Shown here: piece after piece, positions 1 to 5,005 of the stretch
Numbering within the stretch: the first letter of the stretch is position 1
Layout of the letters: each line of letters begins with the position of its first letter
Source of the DNA: Anammoximicrobium sp032229885
GTDB taxonomy: Bacteria > Planctomycetota > Planctomycetia > Pirellulales > Pirellulaceae
NCBI GenBank assembly: GCA_032229885.1
Contig: JAVYAJ010000397.1
Location: forward strand, 1-8,770
DNA: 8,770 nt
Reading direction: 5' to 3'
Made by a program: the position numbers and the translations under genes
Notes under the pieces: model-generated
What the model saw: the letters and a program-made list of their open reading frames with translations, nothing else
Database searches by the model: none
Told to the model about the DNA's origin: nothing

Positions 1-181
1 AGCCGGGCGAGACGTGACAGGCGAATCACGGCGGATGGACACGGATAGCGGGGATGAAGAAAAACGGTTAGACGCGATGTCTTTATTCGTGTGATTCGTG
101 GTCCTCCTCAATATTTCTCGACCCTTGTTTGGTTGCGGCCGCGGGCCGCGCTAGGATCGACACAACCCGTGGCGACTGGGT
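1..181. other. Non-coding region downstream of nuoD
   Basis: No credible gene is visible. The stretch holds a diverged inverted repeat (21-104, listed separately) and a perfect short palindrome with GCGGCC at 135-140 and GGCCGC at 144-149. Neither is followed by a T-run on the minus strand, so I do not call a rho-independent terminator for the nuo operon here. The operon may continue or end beyond the left edge. Confidence 0.6.
21..104. repeat. Diverged inverted repeat built from CGTG/ATCCG-type words
   Basis: The left arm (21-50) read on the minus strand contains TATCCGTGTCCATCCG. The right arm (81-104) read on the plus strand contains TATTCGTGTGATTCGTGG. The two arms are recognisably the same sequence in opposite orientation, with several differences, separated by about 30 bp. 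Words of the type CGTGTxxATyCGTGG are, as far as I know, frequent in intergenic DNA of planctomycetes and related phyla; that familiarity is recollection, not a search. It could act as a weak hairpin at the end of the nuo transcript. Confidence 0.4.
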
Positions 182-1387
182 CTACCTATCGATCTCGCCC
201 ATCACGATGTCCAGCGAGCCGATGATCGCGGGGATGTCGGCGATCAGGCAGCCGCGGCACAGGTCGGCGGCGATCGACAGGTTGGAAAAGCTGCTGCTGC
301 GGGCGCGGACGCGCCAGGGGATCGCCGTCGCGTCGCTGACCAGATAGAAGCCCATCTGGCCTTTGGGGCATTCGGTCTCGAGATAGGTCTCGCCCGGGGG
401 CAGTTTGTGCATCAGTTTGAGCGGGATTCCCCAGTCGCCGCCGGCGGCGTGGTAGAACGCGATTCCCTGACGAATCAGGTCCACTGACTGGACGACCTCG
501 AGCATCCGCACGTAAAAGCGATGCCACGAATCCCCCAGCACCGCTTCGCGCGGGACCGGCGGATAGGCATGGTCCCGCGGATAGTGGCCGTTCGTCTGGG
601 CGATGACCTCGAACCGATAGCCGTCGTACAATCGCGTATAGAACGGCTCGCCGTCGCGGCGCAGGTCCCAATCGACGCCACTGCCCCGCAGGACCGGGCC
701 GGTGCACCCGTAGTTGATGGCCATCTCGGCGGGCAGGACGCCGATGCCGGCCGTGCGTTGGATGAACACGGCGTTGCTGGTCAGCAGCGCGTGGCACTCG
801 TCGATGACCGGCTCGAGCTCGTCGAGCACCGTCAGGCATCGGTCGGTCCAGCCGCGCGGCAGGTCGCCGGTGGCGCCGCCCGGCGTGAAATAGCTGTAGG
901 TCAGCCGCGCGCCGCTGACCTCTTCGAACAGATCGAGCATCTTCTCGCGTTCGCGAAAGGCGTACAGGAACGGCGTGAACGTGCCCAGATCCAGCCCGTA
1001 CGCGCCCACGCCGACCAGATGGCTGGCGATGCGGTTCAGCTCGGCGATGATCACCCGCAGATGATGGGCTTTGGGCGGCAGTTCGAGGTTCAACAGTTTC
1101 TCGACCGTCATCGCCCAGCCCAGGTTCATATTCATGCTGGCCAGATAGTCCATGCGGTCGGTGTAGGGAACCCATTGCCGCGGCGAGAGGTTTTCGCCGA
1201 TCTTTTCCGCACAGCGATGCAGATAGCCGATGTGCGGCTCGACCTCGGAGACCACCTCGCCGTCGGTCCGCAGCGCCAGCCGCAACACGCCGTGCGTGCT
1301 GGGGTGCTGGGGGCCCATGCTGATGAGCATTTCGTCCGTGCGGACGTCGAACTCGACGATCTGGGTGTCGCTCGTAGCTTGTGGCAT
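182..1387 (-). CDS. nuoD: NADH-quinone oxidoreductase subunit D (49 kDa type)
   Basis: NuoD is the large peripheral-arm subunit of complex I that forms the quinone pocket together with NuoB. The 401-residue product carries the family loop GPQHPSTHG at residues 25-33 and RMDYLASMN around 78-86. The His in this loop and Tyr81 correspond, by motif, to the quinone head-group ligands described for the Thermus homologue. Further family blocks are PHIGYLHRCAEKIGE, TPFLYAFREREK, YSYFTPGGATGD and the terminal GSLDIVMGEIDR, so the protein is full length. I chose ATG at 1387 because family similarity begins just after it. A GAGAG purine stretch lies about 7 nt upstream. The frame stays open to 1549, but that 54-residue Arg-rich extension does not look like NuoD. 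It is separate from NuoC rather than fused, and about 220 bp separate the two genes. Confidence 0.96.
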   Translation of the reverse strand: MPQATSDTQIVEFDVRTDEMLISMGPQHPSTHGVLRLALRTDGEVVSEVEPHIGYLHRCAEKIGENLSPRQWVPYTDRMDYLASMNMNLGWAMTVEKLLNLELPPKAHHLRVIIAELNRIASHLVGVGAYGLDLGTFTPFLYAFREREKMLDLFEEVSGARLTYSYFTPGGATGDLPRGWTDRCLTVLDELEPVIDECHALLTSNAVFIQRTAGIGVLPAEMAINYGCTGPVLRGSGVDWDLRRDGEPFYTRLYDGYRFEVIAQTNGHYPRDHAYPPVPREAVLGDSWHRFYVRMLEVVQSVDLIRQGIAFYHAAGGDWGIPLKLMHKLPPGETYLETECPKGQMGFYLVSDATAIPWRVRARSSSFSNLSIAADLCRGCLIADIPAIIGSLDIVMGEIDR

Positions 1388-1606
1388 AGCGTCTCTCGCG
1401 GAGGTCTCGCGGCCCGGGATTTTGTGCGGTGTTGAGGTATCGTGGTATGCTTCGCGCAGCTCGGAATGGCGCTTTGGCGCGAGGGCTTCAGTCCGCCGTT
1501 GCCGCGCCGGATTGTGTTGCCGCACGCGACTCGGCGTTCGAGCCGGCATTCTCGCTGGTGGACGGCGTCTTCTGCCGCCGGACGCCCGCGACGGGGCGGG
1601 CGGCGT
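1388..1606. other. 219-bp gap between nuoC and nuoD
   Basis: This is unusually long for an operon whose other junctions are 4 to 51 nt. On the operon strand the only open frame is the in-frame upstream extension of nuoD, which has no recognisable similarity. A GC-rich potential hairpin sits directly at the nuoC stop, about 1580-1608 (GACGCCCGC against GCGGGCGGCGTC with one unpaired base). It lacks a T-run, so it looks like an intercistronic hairpin rather than a terminator. I see no convincing promoter. Confidence 0.5.
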
Positions 1607-2140
1607 CTAGCGTCCGCGAATGCCGTGGTACTCGAGCGGCATTTCGTAGTCTTTGCGCAACGGGTGTCCGGCCCAGTCTTCGGGGCACAGGATTCGTCGC
1701 AAATCGGGGTGACCGATGAACCGGACGCCGACGAGATCGTAGACCTCGCGCTCGTGCCACAAGGCCGTTTTCCAGAGATCGCTGACCGACGGCACTTCCG
1801 GCAACTGGCCGGGCTGATCGTCCTGCCACCGGGGCAGCATGACCTTCAGGACCAGCCAGTGCTTGTGCGTCAGGCTGGACAGGTGATAGACGAGCTCGAC
1901 GTGCGGCGCCCACGCCGACTTGGAGGCCTTTTTCGGATCGGTGTGGAAATAGTCGACTCCCGTGATGCAGTTGAGCATCTGGAAATCCCAACGGGCCTCG
2001 TCGCGCAGATACGCGCAGACCGGAAGCAGCGACGCGGCGGCGACCGTGATCCAGCCCGGTTCGGCGTCGGCGGTCGGAGCCTGAATCGCGTCGCCAAAGC
2101 GATCCTGCAGATCCCGGCGAAGTTCAGCAAGATTCATCAT
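1607..2140 (-). CDS. nuoC: NADH-quinone oxidoreductase subunit C (30 kDa type)
   Basis: NuoC is a peripheral-arm structural subunit of complex I that packs against NuoD and NuoI; it binds no cofactor. The roughly 177-residue product has the 30-kDa family core. This starts with HVELVYHLSSLTHKHW in mid-protein, continues through VPSVSDLWKTALWHEREVYDLVGVRF, and ends with the signature HPDLRRILCPEDWAGHPLRKDY near the C terminus. Length is normal for a free-standing NuoC. The start is uncertain. ATG at 2140 (next codon also ATG) gives MMNLAELRR, a typical NuoC beginning, but no good Shine-Dalgarno is visible. A GTG at 2161 is in frame and overlaps the nuoA stop as GTGA, which would suggest translational coupling. 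nuoA lies directly upstream with no nuoB between them. Confidence 0.95.
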   Translation of the reverse strand: MMNLAELRRDLQDRFGDAIQAPTADAEPGWITVAAASLLPVCAYLRDEARWDFQMLNCITGVDYFHTDPKKASKSAWAPHVELVYHLSSLTHKHWLVLKVMLPRWQDDQPGQLPEVPSVSDLWKTALWHEREVYDLVGVRFIGHPDLRRILCPEDWAGHPLRKDYEMPLEYHGIRGR

Positions 2141-2157
2141 GTCACACTGAATGCATG

Positions 2158-2856
2158 TCACAGTGAATAAACGGGTTCTTCGACCAGCGTCTTTCCGGTC
2201 CGTGCGGGCGCCAGCGAGCTGCCTGTCGTACGCCGAGCCGCCTCGCGGTCGATCGCGCGAACCCAGTCGAGGTCGCCCCGTTTCCAGACGTAGGCGAAAC
2301 CGACCATCAAGACGGCGAAGAAAATGCCGATGTCGAGGATCGCCAGCCAGACCAACTGGCGCGCGCCGGCTTTGGCGATTTCGTTGGCGCGAACCGCGTC
2401 GCCTGCCGCCGGTCGGGCCGCATCGCCCGTTGCTGGCCGCGTCGCGTCGCCCCGCGCTTCGACCGGCGCCCGGGGGTCTCGCACGCCCAGTTCACGGTAC
2501 AACAGCCGCGCTTCGCGGGTCAGCTCGCCGCTCGTCGCATCGACGACCGCCAGCCGTGGGTCGGCCAAGTGGATCGCCTTGCCGAACGAGGTCGCCCACG
2601 GGAAGAAGAACGCTACTTCGACGTCAAAAATGATGAACAACAGCGCCACGACATAGAACCGGAGATCGAATTGCACGAACGCCGAGCCGATCGTCGGTTC
2701 GCCGCACTCGTAGATCGCCCGTTTTTCCTCGCGTGGATTCGACGTGCGCAGGAACCGGCCGATCAGCAGGTTGACGAACAGGAACACGATGCCGACCGTG
2801 GCGAACAAGGCCAGATAGGCGACAATGGCCAACGCAGAGGTCTCGGCAGGCGCCAT
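2158..2856 (-). CDS. nuoA: NADH-quinone oxidoreductase subunit A, with a long insert
   Basis: NuoA is a small three-helix membrane subunit of complex I at the junction of the membrane and peripheral arms. The 232-residue product has TM1 at about 8-37, the conserved loop with YECGE at 49-53, TM2 at about 67-89 with the conserved FDVEV including Glu80, and TM3 at about 167-191 ending in GDLDW. The family is usually about 120-150 residues. The extra length is a roughly 74-residue insert between TM2 and TM3 (residues 93-166), predicted on the periplasmic side, plus a C-terminal tail. The insert contains three 8-residue repeats, GDATRPAT, GDAARPAA and GDAVRANE (136-159). An AGGG Shine-Dalgarno sits 7 nt before the ATG, and only 11 nt separate it from the DUF2203 gene. 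Confidence 0.95.
   Translation of the reverse strand: MAPAETSALAIVAYLALFATVGIVFLFVNLLIGRFLRTSNPREEKRAIYECGEPTIGSAFVQFDLRFYVVALLFIIFDVEVAFFFPWATSFGKAIHLADPRLAVVDATSGELTREARLLYRELGVRDPRAPVEARGDATRPATGDAARPAAGDAVRANEIAKAGARQLVWLAILDIGIFFAVLMVGFAYVWKRGDLDWVRAIDREAARRTTGSSLAPARTGKTLVEEPVYSL
2380..2451 (-). repeat. Three 24-bp tandem repeats inside nuoA
   Basis: Three in-frame, diverged copies of a 24-bp unit encode GDATRPAT, GDAARPAA and GDAVRANE in the TM2-TM3 loop of NuoA. The unit length is a multiple of three, so copy-number change would keep the frame. Confidence 0.7.
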
Positions 2857-2867
2857 ACTCAGGCCCT

Positions 2868-3338
2868 TTACGTACAGGAGTGTTCAAGTTCGCCGTGTTC
2901 TGTCTGGCCCTGGGTGGATTCCGGCAAGCGTTTTCGGCCTGCAAAACCGCCGTCCAGCTCGTGGTAGTACAACACCTCGGGCTCGCCCAGCTTCCAGCAC
3001 AGATACACTCGGCGGCCGTCCATCCGCGCGGGAAAATCGATCAACCCTTCCAAGGCGCTCTTGGGTTCGACGCCCAGAGCATGCAGTTCGGCGATGAATC
3101 CCGCCAAGCGATCCCGGTCTTTTTCCAGCCCCTTGGCGCTCTCGCGCAGCTCGTCGGCGTACGGATCGTCCGGACGCAACGTTCGACCGCGAACCAGTTC
3201 GGCCAATCGTGCGTGCCGTTCCGACACCGATTGCGACAGGGCGACGAGATCTCGGGTGATGGCCCGAACCAGCGGCAGAGCGGCGTTCGCCTCTCGAACC
3301 GTGAACGTGCGCGTGGCTTGATCGGACGGATTGCTCAT
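2868..3338 (-). CDS. DUF2203 family protein
   Basis: This 156-residue soluble protein has the DUF2203 pattern. It opens with FTVREANAALPLVRAITRD (residues 12-30), which is followed by a charged helical, probably coiled-coil, stretch (about 30-88). It then has LGVEPKSALEGLIDFPARMDGRRVYLCWKLGEPEVLYYHELDGGFAGR in two adjacent conserved blocks near the C terminus. The molecular function of the family is unknown. The gene lies inside the nuo operon, 51 nt after nuoI and 11 nt before nuoA on the same strand, so it is surely co-transcribed with them. A link to complex I assembly or redox metabolism is only an inference from this position. The start ATG at 3338 has a weak Shine-Dalgarno. Confidence 0.88.
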   Translation of the reverse strand: MSNPSDQATRTFTVREANAALPLVRAITRDLVALSQSVSERHARLAELVRGRTLRPDDPYADELRESAKGLEKDRDRLAGFIAELHALGVEPKSALEGLIDFPARMDGRRVYLCWKLGEPEVLYYHELDGGFAGRKRLPESTQGQTEHGELEHSCT

Positions 3339-3349
3339 CGTGTGCTGCC

Positions 3350-3366
3350 AGCTCGCGTGACGAGCT
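3350..3366. repeat. Short palindrome between nuoI and the DUF2203 gene
   Basis: AGCTCG (3350-3355) and CGAGCT (3361-3366) form a perfect 6-bp stem with a 5-nt loop, lying 12 nt upstream of the DUF2203 start codon. In mRNA it could limit access to that weak ribosome-binding site. No direct evidence of function. Confidence 0.35.
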
Positions 3367-3389
3367 CGTTCAGGGATGGATCGATTCGT

Positions 3390-3917
3390 TCAGGAATTGG
3401 GACCTCCATGAACCGGCTCGGCGACCACCTTCGATTCGGCCACGGCCGTCGGATTCAACGTCGATCGTCCCCAGGCGATCTCCAGCGGCAAGCGGGCATA
3501 ATCGACGATGCAGCCGTCGCGGCTGTAAGCGCTCAGATCGTGCGTCGACCCCATGAAAATGCAGTCCACCGGGCAAGGCTCGACGCACAGCGCGCAGAAC
3601 ATGCATTTCGAATAGTCGATGACGTACCCCGTGACTCGGAAGCCCTTTCCGCCTCCCAATCGCTCCTTGCCGATATAGATGCAATCGACCGGGCAAGCCT
3701 TGGCGCACAGGTCGCAGCCGATGCATGTCGTCAAGTCGAAGCGGTGAAACCCGCGATAACGGGCCGCCACGGGAACGGGCTTCTCGGGATATTCGAACTT
3801 TTCGGTAAACGTGCCCTGGCCCCGACGATAGCTGATCAGCCAGTATCGGAGCGTCACCCACAGGCCCACGGCAACCGTCCAGATCGCGATTCCGATGTTG
3901 CGCAGCCAGGCGAGCAT
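3390..3917 (-). CDS. nuoI: NADH-quinone oxidoreductase subunit I (two [4Fe-4S] clusters)
   Basis: NuoI is the 23-kDa (TYKY) subunit that carries the two 4Fe-4S clusters N6a and N6b, passing electrons toward the final cluster in NuoB. The 175-residue product shows two ferredoxin motifs. The first has CIGCDLCAKACP with cysteines 65, 68, 71 and 75; the second has CMFCALCVEPCP with cysteines 105, 108, 111 and 115. Each motif is followed by a further Cys in the CPVDC pattern. The N-terminal helix (about 1-28) is the amphipathic membrane-surface helix typical of the family. The ATG at 3917 has an AGGGA Shine-Dalgarno 9 nt upstream. It is the first gene of this operon, which is unusual because nuoI normally follows nuoH. 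A strong promoter candidate lies about 67 bp upstream. Confidence 0.96.
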   Translation of the reverse strand: MLAWLRNIGIAIWTVAVGLWVTLRYWLISYRRGQGTFTEKFEYPEKPVPVAARYRGFHRFDLTTCIGCDLCAKACPVDCIYIGKERLGGGKGFRVTGYVIDYSKCMFCALCVEPCPVDCIFMGSTHDLSAYSRDGCIVDYARLPLEIAWGRSTLNPTAVAESKVVAEPVHGGPNS

Positions 3918-3964
3918 GACGCAATCCCTAAACCTTTTATGGAAACGGCTTTCCGAATCTAGAC

Positions 3965-3977
3965 CGAGAGACTCTCG
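3965..3977. promoter_or_regulatory. Perfect palindrome at the predicted nuo transcription start
   Basis: CGAGAG (3965-3970), one central A, and CTCTCG (3972-3977) form a perfect palindrome. Its right end coincides with the start point expected from the -10 box at 3984-3989. The placement fits an operator or a 5' mRNA hairpin, but no regulator is identified. Confidence 0.35.
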
Positions 3978-3983
3978 CGACGC

Positions 3984-4011
3984 ATTATAGAGGTCGATGC
4001 GAATTCCGCAA
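3984..4011 (-). promoter_or_regulatory. Sigma70-type promoter of the nuoI operon
   Basis: On the minus strand a perfect TATAAT (3984-3989) is preceded, 16 bp upstream, by TTGCGG (4006-4011), which keeps the TTG of the -35 consensus. The predicted leader to the nuoI ATG is about 60 nt. Confidence 0.6.
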
Positions 4012-4364
4012 CTATGGTTGCGCCTCGAAACGCAAAAACCGGCTGGTTCGCTGAACTCTCGGAAAAAGACGAGCGTACCAATAATACGGCATAATCGGAA
4101 TCGTTGCCATTCAGCAAATTGTATAGTTTACGCATTTTTCCTTGTATTCGTTTTTTGTTTACGTACATTGAATGGAGAGCGGCTCGCCGGGACTCGCGTA
4201 AGTTCGACGTCCGAGGACGACTAACCAGTCTTCGGCGCGAGCGTTGTGTAGAACGCGGGCAGCGCAACGCAGGCGGACGAAGGTCTCACGTCCTGAGAGT
4301 CCGAGGCTTCGCATTCTTGGCTGGTGCCGTTCTCGGCTGGCGCTGAACGATTGCGGGGCGGTAG

Positions 4365-4395
4365 GGCGGCGAAAAATGAAAGGCCGCCGCTTGTT
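4365..4395 (+). terminator. Weak hairpin, possible terminator upstream of csrA
   Basis: GGCGGC (4365-4370) and GCCGCC (4383-4388) flank a 12-nt A-rich loop and are followed by GCTTGTTTG. The T-tract is poor, so this is only a tentative terminator for any plus-strand transcript of the intergenic region. Confidence 0.2.
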
Positions 4396-4406
4396 TGGAA
4401 CGTAAT

Positions 4407-4435
4407 TTGCCTAAGCAGTGGAAGAGGCCAATAAT
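4407..4435 (+). promoter_or_regulatory. Candidate csrA promoter
   Basis: TTGCCT (4407-4412) and AATAAT (4430-4435) with a 17-bp spacer match the sigma70 consensus at 4 of 6 and 5 of 6 positions. Transcription would start near 4442, leaving a leader of about 75 nt before csrA. Confidence 0.45.
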
Positions 4436-4456
4436 ATTAGTGTGGCGCAACTAATA
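4435..4456. promoter_or_regulatory. Inverted repeat at the predicted csrA transcription start
   Basis: TATTAGT (4435-4441) and ACTAATA (4450-4456) form a perfect 7-bp inverted repeat around GTGGCGCA, just downstream of the -10 candidate. It could be a protein operator. A CsrA-type site is less likely because the loop has no GGA. Confidence 0.35.
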
Positions 4457-4516
4457 GCGTAGCACAGTGGCGGGGCTCAATAGAAGAGCGGGATTTTTGG
4501 GCAAAGGAATGGCAGC

Positions 4517-4750
4517 ATGTTGGTCTTGTCGCGAAAGAAGAATGAGAGCATCGTAATCAACAACGACATCAAGATCGTGGTCGTGGAGATTCGCGGCGAC
4601 AAGGTGCGTTTGGGCGTCGAGGCGCCGAAAGAGGTTCCTGTTCATCGACGCGAAGTATACGACGCCATCAAACGCAGCGAAGCTGGACACGCGGGCACGA
4701 CGACGAGCTCGACGGTTGTCGAAACCGACGATGCGGTCGCCGGGGATTGA
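4517..4750 (+). CDS. csrA: Carbon storage regulator CsrA (RNA-binding translational regulator)
   Basis: CsrA is a small dimeric RNA-binding protein that binds GGA motifs in mRNA leaders and usually blocks translation; in many bacteria it controls carbon metabolism and motility. The 77-residue product matches the family from residue 1. It has MLVLSRKKNESI at the start, RLGVEAPKEVPVHRREVYDAI at about 31-51, and the RNA-contacting Leu4 and Arg44 at the expected places. The family is usually about 60 residues; here a Thr/Ser-rich tail (about 54-77) is added. The Shine-Dalgarno AAAGGA lies 8 nt before the ATG and itself contains a GGA, so self-regulation is conceivable. No flagellar gene or fliW is adjacent, and no terminator is evident after the stop. 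Confidence 0.95.
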   Translation: MLVLSRKKNESIVINNDIKIVVVEIRGDKVRLGVEAPKEVPVHRREVYDAIKRSEAGHAGTTTSSTVVETDDAVAGD

Positions 4751-4792
4751 CGTTTCGTCGGCGGGGCTCGTCTTGTCGCGCATTCTGTCGCG

Positions 4793-4836
4793 TCGCCAAC
4801 CGCTCGCCAACCGTTCGCCAACCGTTCGCCAGGCGC
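4793..4836. repeat. Four 11-bp tandem repeats
   Basis: Copies at 4793-4803, 4804-4814, 4815-4825 and 4826-4836 follow TCGCCAACCGT. The first three differ only in the last base and the fourth has three changes. The unit length is close to one helical turn. Confidence 0.75.
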
Positions 4837-4976
4837 TCGACGATTGCTCGTCCGGTCCGTGTTACGGTTCGTCTTCTCGCCGTTGTTTGGCGGAATCGCG
4901 GGAATCCTAGGAAAACCACGCGGCTCGGTCGCTACGGTCTCCTTCGCCGAACTCGGCGCAAATCGGCGATCCACCC

Positions 4977-5005
4977 TTGACGATTCCGCGCGGCGCCCGT
5001 TTAAT
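4977..5005 (+). promoter_or_regulatory. Promoter of tRNA-Glu
   Basis: TTGACG (4977-4982) and TTTAAT (5000-5005) with a 17-bp spacer each match the sigma70 consensus at 5 of 6 positions. The predicted start is about 40 nt upstream of the mature tRNA. The -10 box overlaps the stop codon of the antisense integrase gene (5001-5003). Confidence 0.6.

Larger units (their letters stand above)
3918..4516. other. Divergent intergenic region between nuoI and csrA
   Basis: These 599 bp hold no credible gene; the short open frames across it lack coding character. The middle (about 4080-4170) is clearly AT-richer than the flanks. It contains the nuo promoter, a csrA promoter candidate, three short inverted repeats, and a weak plus-strand promoter-like pair (TTGTAT 4142-4147, TACATT 4164-4169, spacer 16) with a GC hairpin downstream at 4365-4388. 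A small untranslated RNA is possible but unproven. Confidence 0.5.

Noticed and set aside
135..149. GCGGCC/GGCCGC palindrome as the nuo terminator
   Set aside because: No T-run follows on the minus strand.
521..1435. 304-codon plus-strand open frame opposite nuoD
   Set aside because: It is an antisense shadow in GC-rich DNA; the minus strand encodes an unmistakable NuoD.
1388..1549. N-terminal extension of NuoD starting at 1549
   Set aside because: The 54 extra residues are Arg-rich and unlike NuoD, while family similarity and a purine-rich ribosome site fit the ATG at 1387.
2880..3962. 360-codon plus-strand open frame opposite the DUF2203 gene and nuoI
   Set aside because: Long but antisense to two clear genes, with no recognisable domain.
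3959..4346. Short open frames in the nuoI-csrA spacer on both strands
   Set aside because: No ribosome sites, no domain, composition unlike coding DNA here, and they overlap promoter signals.
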